DNA of 64,000 nucleotides. It comes from Physella acuta. Its lineage: Eukaryota; Mollusca; Gastropoda; Physidae. A program made the translations under genes and the position numbers. Within the stretch, counting starts at the first letter, position 1; every line of letters starts with the position of its first letter. Under the pieces are notes generated by a model. That model searched no databases, was not told the origin of the DNA, and was given only the letters and a program-made list of their open reading frames with translations. Positions 27,401-34,377 of this stretch are shown here, piece after piece. The stretch is from assembly GCF_028476545.1 (NCBI RefSeq), contig NW_026731976.1:674501-738500 (forward strand), written 5' to 3'.

Positions 27401-30400
27401 CATGTACCAGGTGTAAGTTGTCATGGTACAGGTGTAGGTTGTCATGGTACAGGTGTAAGTTGTCATGGTATAGGTGTAAGTTGTCATGGTACAGGTTGTC
27501 ATGGTATAGGTGTAAGTTGTCATGGTACAGGTGTAAGTTGTCATGGTACATGTGTAGGTTGTCATGGTGCAGGTTGTCATGGTATAGGTGTAAGTTGTCA
27601 TGTACCAGGTGTAAGTTGTCATGCACCAGGTGTAAGTTGTCATGGTACACGTGTAAGTTGTCATGTACCAGGTGTAAGTTGTCATGGTACAGGTTGTCAT
27701 GGTATAGGTGTAAGTTGTCATGGTACAGGTTGTCATGGTATATGTGTAAGTTGTCATGTACCAGGTGTAAGTTGTCATGCACCAGGTGTAAGTTGTCATG
27801 GTACAGGTGTAAGTTGTCATGTACCAGGTGTAAGTTGTCATGGTACAGGTGTAAGTTGTCATGTACCAGGTGTAGGTTGTCATGGTACAGGTGTAAGTTG
27901 TCATGTACCAGGTGTAAGTTGTCATGTACCAGGTGTAAGTTGTCATGTACCAGGTGTAAGTTGTCATGTACCAGGTGTAAGTTGTCATGTACCAGTTGTA
28001 AGTTGTCATGGTACAGGTGTAAGTTGTCATGGTACAGGTGTAAGTTGTCATAGTACAGGTGTAAGTTGTCATGTACCAGGTGTAAGTTGTCATGTACCAG
28101 GTGTAAGTTGTCATATACCAGGTGTAAGTTGTCATGTACCAGGTGTAGGTTGTCATGGTACAGGTGTAAGTTGTCATGTACCAGTTGTAAGTTGTCATGT
28201 ACCAGGTGTAGGTTGTCATGGTACAGGTGTAAGTTGTCATGTACCAGGTGTAAGTTGTCATGTACCAGGTGTAAGTTGTCATGTACCAGGTGTAAGTTGT
28301 CATGTACCAGTTGTAAGTTGTCATGGTACAGGTGTAAGTTGTCATGGTACAGGTGTAAGTTGTCATAGTACAGGTGTAAGTTGTCATGGTACAGGTGTAA
28401 GTTGTCATGGTACAGGTGTAAGTTGTCATGGTACAGGTGTAAGTTGTCATGTACCAGGTGTAAGTTGTCATGGTACAGGTGTAAGTTGTCATGTACCAGG
28501 TGTAAGTTGTCAAGTACCAGGTGTAAGTTGTCATGTACCAGGTGTAAGTTGTCATGCACCAGGTGTAGGTTGTCATGGTACAGGTGTAAGTTGTCATGGT
28601 ACAGGTGTAAGTTGTCATGTACCAGGTGTAAGTTGTCATGTACCAGGTGTAAGTTGTCATGTACCAGGTGTAAGTTGTCATGTACCAGGTGTAGGTTGTC
28701 ATGGTACAGGTGTAAGTTGTCATGTACCAGGTGTAAGTTGTCATGTACCAGTTGTAAGTTGTCATGGTACAGGTGTAAGTTGTCATGGTACAGGTGTAAG
28801 TTGTCATAGTACAGGTGTAAGTTGTCATGGTGCAGGTGTAAGTTGTCATGGTACAGGTGTAAGTTGTCATGTACCAGGTGTAAGTTGTCATGGTACAGGT
28901 GTAAGTTGTCATGTACCAGGTGTAAGTTGTCAAGTACCAGGTGTAAGTTGTCATGTACCAGGTGTAAGTTGTCATGCACCAGGTGTAGGTTGTCATGGTA
29001 CAGGTGTAAGTTGTCATGGTACATGTGTAAGTTGTCATGTACCAGGTGTAAGTTGTCATGTACCAGGTGTAAGTTGTCATGTACCAGGTGTAAGTTGTCA
29101 TGTACCAGGTGTAGGTTGTCATGGTACAGGTGTAAGTTGTCATGTACCAGGTGTAAGTTGTCATGGTACAGGTGTAAGTTGTCATGTACCAGGTGTAAGT
29201 TGTCATGTACCAGGTGTAAGTTGTCATTTACCAGGTGTAAGTTGTCATGGTACAGGTGTAAGTTGTCATGTACCAGGTGTAAGTTGTCATGGTACAGGTG
29301 TAAGTTGTCATGGTACAGGTGTAAGTTGTCATGTACCAGGTGTAAGTTGTCATTTACCAGGTGTAAGTTGTCATGTACCAGGTGTAGGTTGTCATGTACC
29401 AGGTGTAGGTTGTCATGTACCAGGTGTAAGTTGTCATGTACCAGGTGTAAGTTGTCATGTACCAGGTGTAAGTTGTCATGTACCAGGTGTAAGTTGTCAT
29501 GTACCAGGTGTAAGTTGTCATGTACCAGGTGTAAGTTGTCATGGTACAGGTTGTCATGTACCAGGTGTAAGTTGTCATGGTACAGGTGTAAGTTGTCATG
29601 TACCAGGTGTAAGTTGTCATGTACCAGGTGTAAGTTGTCATGTACCAGGTGTAAGTTGTCATGTACCAGGTGTAAGTTGTCATGTACCAGGTGTAAGTTG
29701 TCATGGTACAGGTTGTCATGTACCAGGTGTAGGTTGTCATGGTACAGGTGTAAGTTGTCTAGGTACAGGTTATCATGTACCAGGTGTAAGTTGTCATGTA
29801 CCAGGTGTAAGTTGTCATGGTACAGGTTGTCATGTACCAGGTGTAAGTTGTCGTAGTACAGGTGTAAGTTGTCATGTACCAGGTGTAAGTTGTCATAGTA
29901 CAGGTGTAAGTTGTCATGTACCAGGTGTAGGTTGTCATGTACCAGGTGTAGGTTGTCATGTACCAGGTGTAAGTTGTCATGTACCAGGTGTAAGTTGTCA
30001 TGGTACAGGTTGTCATGTACCAGGTGTAAGTTGTCATGTACCAGGTGTAAGTTGTCATGTACCAGGTGTAAGTTGTCATAGTACAGGTGTAAGTTGTCAT
30101 GTACCAGGTGTAGGTTGTCATGTACCAGGTGTAAGTTGTCATAGTACAGGTGTAAGTTGTCATGGTACAGGTGTAAGTTGTCATAGTACAGGTGTAAGTT
30201 GTCATGGTACAGGTGTAAGTTGTCATGGTACAGGTGTAAGTTGTCATGTACCAGGTGTAAGTTGTCATGTACCAGGTGTAAGTTGTCATGTACCAGGTGT
30301 AAGTTGTCATGTACCAGGTGTAAGTTGTCATGTACCAGGTGTAAGTTGTCATAGTACAGGTGTAAGTTGTCATGGTACAGGTGTAAGTTGTCATGTACCA

Positions 30401-33400
30401 GGTGTAAGTTGTCATGGTACAGGTGTAAGTTGTCATGTACCAGGTGTAAGTTGTCATGGTACAGGTGTAAGTTGTCATGGTACAGGTGTAAGTTGTCATG
30501 TACCAGGTGTAAGTTGTCATGGTACAGGTGTATGTTGTCATGTACCAGGTGTAAGTTGTCATAGTACAGGTGTAAGTTGTCATGTACCAGGTGTAGGTTG
30601 TCATGTACCAGGTGTAAGTTGTCATAGTACAGGTGTAAGTTGTCATGGTACAGGTGTAAGTTGTCATGGTACAGGTGTAAGTTGTCATGTACCAGGTGTA
30701 AGTTGTCATGGTACAGGTGTAGGTTGTCATGGTACAGGTGTAAGTTGTCATGGTACAGGTGTAAGTTGTCATGGTACAGGTGTAAGTTGTCATGGTACAG
30801 GTGTAAGTTGTCATGGTACAGGTGTAAGTTGTCATGTACCAGGTGTAAGTTGTCATGGTACAGGTGTAAGTTGTCATGTACCAGATGTAAGTTGTCATGT
30901 ACCAGGTGTAAGTTGTCATGGTACAGGTGTAAGTTGTTACAACTGTTTAATTCCCAAATTTAAAAACTGTTCAGTTTCATCCTATATATAAGTTTACTCT
31001 GACCATCATCCCCACTGCGTTAGGTCCCATACCAATGGACGTGTGAGTGACTAATGGACGTGTGAGTGACTAATGGACGTGTGAGTGACTAATGGACGTG
31101 TGAGTGACTAATGGACGTGTGAGTGACCAATGGACGTGTGATTGACCGATGCACGTGTGAGTGACTAATGGACGTGTGAGTGACCAATGCTAGTGTGAGT
31201 GACTAATGGACGTGTGAGTGACTAATGGACGTGTGAGTGACCGATGGACGTGTGAGTGACAAATGGACGTGTGAGTGACTAATGGACGTGTGAGTGACTA
31301 ATGGACGTGTGAGTGACTAATGGACGTGTGAGTGACTAATGGACGTGTGAGTGACTAATGGACGTGTGAGTGACTAATGGACGTGTGAGTGACTAATGGA
31401 CGTGTGAGTGACCGATGGACGTGTGAGTGACTAATGGACGTGTGAGTGACTAATGGACGTGTGAGTGACTAATGGACGTGTGAGTGACTAATGGACGTGT
31501 GAGTGACCGATGGACGTGTGAGTGACTAATGGACGTGTGAGTGACTAATGGACGTGTGAGTGACCGATGGACGTGTGAGTGACTAATGGACGTGTGAGTG
31601 ACTAATGGACGTGTGAGTGACTAATGGACGTGTGAGTGACTAATGGACGTGTGAGTGACTAATGGACGTGTGAGTGACTAATGGACGTGTGAGTGACTAA
31701 TGGACGTGTGAGTGACTAATGGACGTGTGAGTGACTAATGGACGTGTGAGTGACTAATGGACGTGTGAGTGACCGATGGACGTGTGAGTGACTAATGGAC
31801 GTGTGAGTGACTAATGGACGTGTGAGTGACTAATGGACGTGTGAGTGACTAATGGACGTGTGAGTGACTAATGGACGTGTGAGTGACCAATTGACGTGTG
31901 AGTGACTAATGGACGTGTGAGTGACCGATGCACGTGTGAGTGACCAATGGACGTGTGAGTGACTAATGGACGTGTGAGTGACCAATGCTAGTGTGAGTGA
32001 CCAATGGAATTGGGAGGGACTAATGGATGTGTGAGTGACTAATGGATGTGTGAGTTACTAATGCTAGTGTGAGTGACCAATGCTAGTGTGAGTGACCAAT
32101 GGAATTGGGAGTGACTAATGGATGTGTGAGTGAGTAATGGACGTGTGAGTGACTAATGGATGTGTGAGTGACTAATGGATGTGTGAGTGACTAATGGAGG
32201 TGTGAGTGACTAATAGACGTGTGAGTGACTAATGGATGTGTGAGTGACCAATGGACGTGTGAGTGACTAATGGACGTGTGAGTGACTAATAGACGTGTGA
32301 GTGACTAATGGACGTGTGAGTGACCAATGGACGTGTGAGTGACTAATGGACGTGTGAGTGACTAATAGACGTGTGAGTGACTAATGCTAGTGTGAGTGAC
32401 TAATGGATGTGTGAGTGACTAACGGACGTGTGAGTGACTAATGCTAGTGTGAGTGACTAATGGATGTGTGAGTGACCAATGGACGTGTGAGTGACTAATG
32501 GACGTGTGAGTGACTAATAGACGTGTGAGTGACTAATGCTAGTGTGAGTGACTAATGGATGTGTGAGTGACTAATGGACGTGTGAGTGACTAATGCTAGT
32601 GTGAGTGACTAATGGATGTGTGAGTGACCAATGGACGTGTGAGTGACTAATGGATGTGTGCGTGACCAATGGACGTGTGAGTGACTAATGGATGTGTGAG
32701 TGACTAATAGACGTGTGAGTGACTAATGGATGTGTGAGTGACCAATGGACGTGTGAGTGACCAATGGATGTGTGAGTGACTAATGGACGTGTGAGTGACT
32801 AATGGACGTGTGAGTGACTAATGGACGTGTGAGTGACCAATGGACGTGTGAGTGACCAATGGACGTGTGAGTGAGTGACTAATGGACGTGTGAGTGACTA
32901 ATGGACGTGTGAGTGACTAATGGACGTGTGACTAATGGATGTGTGAGTGACTAATGGACGTGTGAGTGACTAATGGACGTGTGACTAATGAACGTGTGAG
33001 TGACTAATGGACGTGTGACTAATGGATGTGTGAGTGACCAATGGACGTGTGAGTGACCAATGGACGTGTGAGTGACTAATGGACGTGTGAGTGACTAATG
33101 GACGTGTGACTAATGAACGTGTGAGTGACTAATGGACGTGTGACTAATGGATGTGTGAGTGACCAATGGACGTGTGAGTTACCAATGGACGTGTGAGTGA
33201 CCAATGAACGTGTGAGTGACCAATGAACGTGTGAGTGACCAATGGACGTGTGAGTGACCGATGCACGTGTGAGTGACCAATGGACGTGTGAGTGACCAAT
33301 GGACGTGTGAGTGACCAATGCACGTGTGAGTGATCAATGGACGTGTGAGTGACCAATGCACGTGTATCTCTACTCACCACAATTGTTGTCTGTAGCATGG

Positions 33401-34377
33401 AGAAAGCGTTGAACCTGGGCTGAGTGACGTCAGCATTTGCCCAAAACAGGTAGTAGGTCACCTTATTACTGGGTGGGCTTTCGGCGTCGGTCAACTCATC
33501 TTTGGGCGCGGCTTGGGTCACCTGATCACCGGGCGGGGCTACGGTCACGTTACCTGCGGCCTGCCCCACGTCGCGGGTCAGCCTGTCTCTGGGCTGGTAT
33601 TCGGATTTTTGCATATATATGTCTGGCAAACGGATGCGGTCACGTTAAACATGTATGATTAGGTTGGTTTCAAGCACGTACTAATTAGATTATAGGAAAA
33701 AAAAACTCATAGGAAAAAACAAATCAGAGAGGAAAAAACAAAGGAAAGTCATAATTGTGTATTAGCATGGAATTCGATAATATTTTTATGATTTCAGAAA
33801 GACGAATCTGACTTTTTTCCGAGCAAAAAGTGACTTTTTTCTGGGGTTTTTTTTCTTTTGACTTTTCCCATCCGCACACCACTAACTATACAGTATACCA
33901 GAGGCGTAGCGACCTTTTCGATTTGCACCCACCCCTCAAGATTTGGATTTGCACCCTCCCCCCCCTCAAACTTTCGATTTCCCCTCCCCCCACCCCTCAG
34001 CCTTTCAATTTATTTTTCCAACCCATTTTGGCGCCCCCTATGGTCGGCGCCCGGGGACGTATGTCCCCACCCCCTCTCGCTACTGCAGTATACACTATAC
34101 TGACAGTATACACTGCACTAGGTGTGAAAACAAAACGTCGTCTATTATTACAATGTTGATAACTCAGCTTCTTTCAACATTGATCTAGATCTAGATTAGA
34201 TCTAGCTGTAGCTAGATTTACTTCTATATCCAGTCATCTTCTTTCAACATTGATCTAGATCTAGCTGTAGCTAGATTTAATAGATCTAGATCTAGATCCA
34301 GTCATCTTCTTTCCATCCCCCAACTGACCTGTGGCTCCCAGTAGCAGCAGACCAAGACACAGATGTATCAAGTACAT
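317..34377 (-). CDS. Secreted IgGFc-binding-N-like / EGF-like multidomain protein (16+ exons)
   Basis: Exon join in transcript order: 34377-34329, 33622-33378, 16020-15947, 15182-15066, 12516-12406, 11177-11122, 9219-9145, 8425-8280, 7985-7849, 7640-7542, 6944-6751, 4614-4480, 2920-2768, 2358-2167, 1824-1651, 496-317. Every junction is GT-AG and phase-consistent, giving 2,137 nt. Order of parts: a 16-residue hydrophobic signal peptide; an acidic/polar linker; an IgGFc-binding N-terminal-like region (motifs KEMFVVAP, GNPIGVITRVC, MALPTKYFGNGYHV, DNILVNGQPL); one EGF-like module (CMPGMYGETC ... CDLGYYGLSCE); then two modules of the pattern D-x-N-x-x-x-C ... (I/V)xIC-x-I-x-(L/I)-x-G, each split over two exons bounded by phase-1 introns. 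The family assignment is from motif memory, without a search. By analogy it is an extracellular adhesion or immune-type protein. The two modules after the EGF may be degenerate F5/8 or fucolectin-like domains (weaker). No membrane segment is seen in the assembled part. Confidence 0.7.
542..1560. repeat. 38-bp then 35-bp minisatellite in intron 15
   Basis: About 15 copies of a 38-bp unit (TAGCTGTCTTTGTTTAACTG...) run from 542 to about 1,130. They then shift to a related unit of about 35 bp (TATCTTATATAAATGTGTCG...) with the shared core TATAGCTGAGTCAG. The array fills almost the whole intron between exons 15 and 16. The two subfamilies are sharply segregated, which suggests two expansion episodes. 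Confidence 0.95.
1651..1824 (-). CDS. IgGFc-like gene, exon 15
   Basis: 174 nt, phase 1-1. The acceptor is preceded by a pure C tract (CCCCCCAG at 1826-1825) and the donor is AAG|GTAGTA at 1650-1649. It encodes a segment with DPNNCVSV followed by a hydrophobic strand (NVVFITVDYTS) and RLVFYTKG. The layout resembles the first half of lectin-like modules in which an Asp-Gly-Asn-Cys motif precedes beta strands. Confidence 0.72.
1825..2166 (-). other. Intron 14, with a diverged copy of the exon 14 end
   Basis: No extra exon is supported. On the minus strand the bases around 2,053-2,025 repeat the end of exon 14 (TGCTCCATCAACATC) about 120 bp downstream of the true donor, followed by a GT-containing sequence. 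It looks like an old duplicate of the exon 14 end and donor. C/G tracts and CA-rich runs at about 2,095-2,165 fill the rest. Confidence 0.45.
2167..2358 (-). CDS. IgGFc-like gene, exon 14
   Basis: 192 nt, phase 1-1. Acceptor CTTGCAG at 2360-2359, donor G|GTGGGG at 2166-2165. It encodes the second half of the first post-EGF module, starting VHGDALSP and closing with LTICSININGG. Two internal Cys and an alternating hydrophobic pattern (FELTLHLNPDLTIC) suggest beta strands of an extracellular domain. Confidence 0.75.
2390..2643. repeat. Minisatellite of about 31 bp upstream of exon 14
   Basis: About eight copies of GCAAGTAGAGTCAACATAAATCTACTTTATG and variants. On the coding strand the unit matches the sequence just upstream of the exon 14 acceptor (authentic CTCTGCTTGCAG, unit CTCTACTTGCCA). 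It is therefore a duplicated acceptor region that has lost its AG. Confidence 0.93.
2768..2920 (-). CDS. IgGFc-like gene, exon 13
   Basis: 153 nt, phase 1-1. Acceptor CTATTCCAG at 2922-2921, donor G|GTCAGG at 2767-2766. It encodes DLALLLLGCEPAVFYDNN-R-E-T-C-A and then beta-type sequence. The xAVxxDNNxxTC core is what one expects at the start of F5/8 or fucolectin-like modules of molluscan extracellular proteins (inference). A shorter version using the CCTGCAG acceptor at 2883-2882 is also in phase, so the 5' end is less certain than the 3' end. Confidence 0.68.
2905..3058. repeat. 33-bp repeat carrying the exon 13 acceptor
   Basis: About five copies. On the coding strand each unit reads CTATTCCAG|GTGACCTTGCCC, which is the acceptor of exon 13 plus its first bases. 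The array thus presents a row of alternative 3' splice sites directly upstream of the exon. Confidence 0.9.
3062..4476. repeat. Poly-C-bearing minisatellite carrying the exon 12 donor
   Basis: About 50 copies of a unit with a constant part (ACTAGACAGACAAGACTTAC) and a variable C tract of 5 to about 19 bases. On the coding strand each unit is G-tract-GTAAGTCTTGTCTGTCTAGTG. The authentic donor of exon 12 (A|GTAAGTCTCGTCTGTC) is the first member of the series, so the array is built from the donor and following intron bases. Confidence 0.96.
4480..4614 (-). CDS. IgGFc-like gene, exon 12: EGF-like module
   Basis: 135 nt, phase 1-1. Acceptor after a long pyrimidine tract (CCCCCAG at 4616-4615), donor A|GTAAGT at 4479-4478. 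One exon encodes one Cys-rich module: CMPGMYGETC, EQLCQC, MTCRHSSACYTHSC and DLGYYGLSCE. The C-x-x-G-x-Y/F-G-x-x-C spacing is typical of EGF/laminin-type EGF repeats of the MEGF kind. This is the most recognisable module of the gene. Confidence 0.85.
5128..5245 (-). mobile_element. tRNA-derived SINE fragment, copy 1
   Basis: On the minus strand it begins GGAGGCGTGGTCGAGTCGG, matching the A box of tRNA-like Pol III promoters (TGGTCGAGTCGG). It then has GAGTTCAAACCC, a B-box match. The spacing is too long and the folding too poor for a working tRNA, so a Ser/Leu-type tRNA-derived SINE is the better call. Confidence 0.5.
5340..5455 (-). mobile_element. tRNA-derived SINE fragment, copy 2
   Basis: A second copy of the same head in the same orientation: A-box-like TGGTCGAGTCGG and B box GAGTTCGAACCCC, followed by GGGCAGATGAGGCTC as in copy 1 (GGCAGATAAGGCTC). 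Confidence 0.5.
5745..6000. repeat. Minisatellite of about 31 bp
   Basis: About nine copies of GGACTGTGAGCTAAGAAACA-ACAGACCTTA, alternating with a variant ending GACCGACCTAT, in intron 11. Confidence 0.9.
6075..6720. repeat. 15-bp array (GTCAGTGATGTTGTG)n
   Basis: About 43 copies with very few substitutions. The array lies close downstream of the exon 11 donor. The 15-bp period keeps several frames open on both strands, giving repetitive translations such as ITDHN and VSDVV that are not protein-coding. Confidence 0.96.
6751..6944 (-). CDS. IgGFc-like gene, exon 11
   Basis: 194 nt, phase 2 in, phase 1 out. Acceptor CCACCAG at 6946-6945. Two tandem GTs exist at the end (GAG|GTCAGAG|GTCAAG). 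Only the second, at 6750-6749, keeps phase with the EGF exon. It encodes the end of the IgGFc-like region: PQVEEIGGASDY, SNRQSQLGVYG, SVYIVPAKFQFIE. Confidence 0.78.
6985..7541. repeat. 52-bp minisatellite abutting the exon 10 donor
   Basis: About 11 copies of GATTTGAATGAACACGCGGC-TAGACTATCTACTGATTAGC-CAGCCTAATTAA. The last copy runs straight into the donor: the unit has GATAGTCTAGCCGCGTG on the coding strand where the donor reads GTAAGTCTAGCCGCGTG. The array begins at the first intron bases. Confidence 0.95.
7542..7640 (-). CDS. IgGFc-like gene, exon 10
   Basis: 99 nt, phase 2-2. Acceptor CTGCCAG at 7642-7641, donor GC|GTAAGT at 7541-7540. It encodes IATLAMDKFLHIIYQTSEND and NILVNGQPLSQL. 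The NxxVNGQPL strand is typical of the beta-rich part of IgGFc-binding N-terminal-like domains. Confidence 0.78.
7690..7812. repeat. 15-bp array GTTGAGACACTCTAA
   Basis: About eight copies in the short intron 9, preceded by a G12 tract at 7,657-7,668 that forms the coding-strand pyrimidine tract of the exon 10 acceptor. Confidence 0.88.
7849..7985 (-). CDS. IgGFc-like gene, exon 9
   Basis: 137 nt, phase 0 in, phase 2 out. Acceptor CGCCCGCAG at 7987-7986, donor GC|GTACGT at 7848-7847. It encodes MPPTKGPYLASFSVSVGC, GNFSVYTAAIARELYSDVV. One potential N-glycosylation site (NFS). Confidence 0.75.
7986..8279 (-). other. Intron 8, GATGAT-rich
   Basis: No exon signal. It holds a loose GATGATG-rich patch at 8,168-8,262. 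Confidence 0.6.
8280..8425 (-). CDS. IgGFc-like gene, exon 8 (core IgGFc-N motif)
   Basis: 146 nt, phase 1 in, phase 0 out. Acceptor TATTTCAG at 8427-8426, donor GAT|GTTAGT at 8279-8278. It encodes MALPTKYFGNGYHVI, then CIAATPGISVRFSVNG. The order aLPxxxfGxxYhVi...IxAtpgxxVxfxxNG is the hallmark of the IgGFc-binding N-terminal family as I know it. This exon is the main basis for the domain call. Confidence 0.8.
8450..8935. repeat. Composite minisatellite upstream of exon 8
   Basis: Units of 20 and 37 bp built on ACAGATGAACAAATGGGAACCTAAA-GTCTTAGGACAA, about 16 copies. The first bases (AAATGGGAACTTAAAGTCTTAGGAC) overlap the region just upstream of the exon 8 acceptor, so the array grew from that intron end. 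Confidence 0.93.
9005..9150. repeat. Short array duplicating the exon 7 donor
   Basis: About five imperfect copies of CCCACCTGTTATATAACAAG. On the coding strand this is TATATAACAG|GTGGGC, the last bases of exon 7 plus its donor. Variants include ACATGTTATATAAC and AACCTGTTATATAAC. Confidence 0.8.
9145..9219 (-). CDS. IgGFc-like gene, exon 7
   Basis: 75 nt, phase 1-1. Acceptor TTCTGACAG at 9221-9220, donor ACAG|GTGGGC at 9144-9143. It encodes VLIKAGNPIGVITRVCEASS. The xKAGNPIGVIT strand corresponds to the conserved 'adkPiaVfs' element of IgGFc-N domains and directly precedes the ALP motif of exon 8, as expected. Confidence 0.8.
9225..11045. repeat. 37-bp minisatellite filling intron 6
   Basis: About 50 copies of TATATGTTGAGTTGTCGGTC-CTACAAGTTCTGTTTGC, with shortened forms lacking CTACAAG-type segments and forms with an ATAATTATG insertion. 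It starts right at the exon 7 acceptor region (GTTGTCGGTCCTACATG is shared with the unit) and ends about 75 bp from the exon 6 donor. Confidence 0.96.
11122..11177 (-). CDS. IgGFc-like gene, exon 6
   Basis: 56 nt, phase 2 in, phase 1 out. Acceptor TTCTTGCAG at 11179-11178, donor G|GTGAGC at 11121-11120. It encodes LEPTLIKVESQFASTDVK. Of the three frames only this one joins both neighbours without a stop. Confidence 0.7.
11335..12055. repeat. 19-bp array GAGAACATCRATGATGATA
   Basis: About 38 copies with occasional GAACAT insertions. A block at about 11,400-11,660 is repeated almost exactly at about 11,700-11,945, showing higher-order duplication of some 295-300 bp. It fills intron 5. Confidence 0.95.
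12240..12305. repeat. Short repeat of about 31 bp
   Basis: About three copies of GCAAGAGTAGCACATCCCTA-AAGTGTCTT in intron 5. Confidence 0.8.
12406..12516 (-). CDS. IgGFc-like gene, exon 5
   Basis: 111 nt, phase 2-2. Acceptor GATGTGTTGCAG at 12518-12517, donor CG|GTAACA at 12405-12404. It encodes QELRYLLVLSLEQTELRVEL and then LTDQASPQGQNTLTLS. A weaker donor 4 nt earlier would break the phase with exon 6. The LxxxVxxxxTxxxVxLxT pattern suits the IgGFc-N beta sheet. Confidence 0.77.
12545..12830. repeat. G-rich array (GGGGTGGGGCTGTGKGT)n next to the exon 5 acceptor
   Basis: About 17 units. The coding strand reads CCCCACCCCACAGCCCCACC, a pyrimidine tract followed by CACAG in every unit, which resembles a run of 3' splice sites about 30 bp upstream of the real exon 5 acceptor. 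The plus strand has dense G3-G4 runs with G-quadruplex potential. Confidence 0.93.
12975..13215. repeat. Two short arrays in intron 4
   Basis: 12,975-13,100 has about five copies of a 30-bp unit TTTGTTCCTAATGTTTGTAA-GACTGTCGAG. 13,135-13,215 has about four copies of ACACAACACATTTGAATACCA. Confidence 0.88.
13390..13768. repeat. 28-bp array with a GTAAGT in every unit
   Basis: About 14 copies. On the coding strand the unit is TTGACGGTCACATGATCAAY-GCTGTAAG, so each contains GCT|GTAAGT. It merges into the next array through a shared GATCAACGCTG / GTTGATCC segment, suggesting that one array arose from the other. Confidence 0.93.
13769..15083. repeat. 26/34-bp array duplicating the exon 4 end and donor (45 copies)
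   Basis: I count 45 occurrences of the donor core including the authentic one. Units are GAACAAACTTACTTTGGAGC-CACCAC (26 bp) and a 34-bp form with an 8-bp TTGATCC-type insert. On the coding strand each unit reads TTCGTGGTGGCTCCAAA|GTAAGT, identical to the last 17 nt of exon 4 and its donor. Confidence 0.97.
15066..15182 (-). CDS. IgGFc-like gene, exon 4
   Basis: 117 nt, phase 2-2. Acceptor GGGTCAG at 15184-15183, donor CCAAA|GTAAGT at 15065-15064. It encodes CERHVHLVALMLKADDVVEV, MPLIAAENWAKEMFVVAP. The first donor after the unique coding sequence is taken as the end. Choosing any later copy in the array would add multiples of 26 or 34 nt and usually break the frame. Confidence 0.75.
15250..15925. 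repeat. 12-bp array GAAGTGAGACAT
   Basis: About 55 units of 12 bp (some with a GAAGT insertion) fill intron 3. The coding strand reads ATGTCTCACTTC, pyrimidine-rich. Long open frames in it on both strands (HVSLHVSL, SHFMSHFM, RHEVRHEV) are repeat artefacts. Confidence 0.96.
15947..16020 (-). CDS. IgGFc-like gene, exon 3
   Basis: 74 nt, phase 0 in, phase 2 out. Acceptor CCTCACCAG at 16022-16021, donor GG|GTAAGT at 15946-15945. It encodes LGVNTNSSQELTIEAMES and KIFPDEG. One N-glycosylation site (NSS). The acceptor sits at the very edge of the 15-kb array. Confidence 0.75.
16028..30938. repeat. 14.9-kb array of a 21-bp unit, about 700 copies
   Basis: The unit is GTACCAGGTGTAAGTTGTCAT with two common variants beginning GGTACAG and AGTACAG, plus a rarer 15-bp form (GGTACAGGTTGTCAT). 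All lengths are multiples of three, so two of three minus frames stay open for very long stretches. The frame HDNLHL(V/Y) runs 4,337 codons from 29,024 to 16,011 before a stop just past the exon 3 acceptor. The array lies wholly inside intron 2. Large internal duplications exist (see findings). Confidence 0.97.
31030..33365. repeat. 19-bp array CTAATGGACGTGTGAGTGA, about 120 copies
   Basis: Nearly perfect copies at 31.03-31.9 kb, then a more diverged half (TGCTAGTGTGAG, AGACGTG and GGATGTG variants) towards exon 2. It ends directly at the exon 2 donor: GTGCATTGGTCACTCACACG follows GTGAGTAGAGATACAC on the coding strand. The gap between this and the 21-bp array is only about 90 bp. Confidence 0.96.
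33378..33622 (-). CDS. IgGFc-like gene, exon 2
   Basis: 245 nt, phase 1 in, phase 0 out. Acceptor CGTTTGCCAG at 33624-33623, donor GTG|GTGAGT at 33377-33376. It encodes a polar, Gln/Asp/Pro-rich linker (YQPRDRLTRDVGQ, APPGDQVTQAAPKDELTD) followed by the first strand of the folded domain (NKVTYYLFWANADVTQPRF). Confidence 0.78.
33899..34085 (+). mobile_element. hAT-like MITE family 1, complete copy in intron 1
   Basis: It begins CAGAGGCGTAGCGACC and ends CTCGCTACTG, and is flanked by a perfect 8-bp duplication CAGTATAC (33,891-33,898 and 34,086-34,093). The interior is C-tract-rich with GATTTGCACCC motifs and the shared tail CCAACCCATTTTGGCGCCCC. There is no coding capacity. 8-bp duplications and CAG...CTG ends point to the hAT superfamily. 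Confidence 0.85.
34178..34310. repeat. AGATCTAGAT-rich cluster
   Basis: Clustered AGATCTAG/TCTAGATC motifs inside a duplicated segment of about 65 bp (TTCTTTCAACATTGATCTAG), in intron 1. Confidence 0.7.
34329..34377 (-). CDS. IgGFc-like gene, exon 1: signal peptide
   Basis: 49 nt from ATG to donor ACAG|GTCAGT at 34328-34327. It encodes MYLIHLCLGLLLLGAT, a classic signal peptide core. The same frame stays open upstream to an ATG at 34,551, but that leader is Lys/Arg-rich and would bury the signal peptide, so the internal ATG is preferred. Confidence 0.75.

Noticed and set aside
16011-29024. 4,337-codon open frame with a heptapeptide repeat as a giant protein gene
   Set aside because: It lies inside an intron bounded by well-phased exons 2 and 3, is made of a 21-bp tandem unit, and reads through the acceptor into a stop. 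Its openness follows from the 3n unit length. I keep the stop-depletion as a finding only.
16028-30938. CRISPR array
   Set aside because: There are no unique spacers; units are contiguous and differ only by point variants. The host is a eukaryote.
33830-34188. Pro-rich small proteins
   Set aside because: They are translations of the C-tract interior of a hAT-like MITE.
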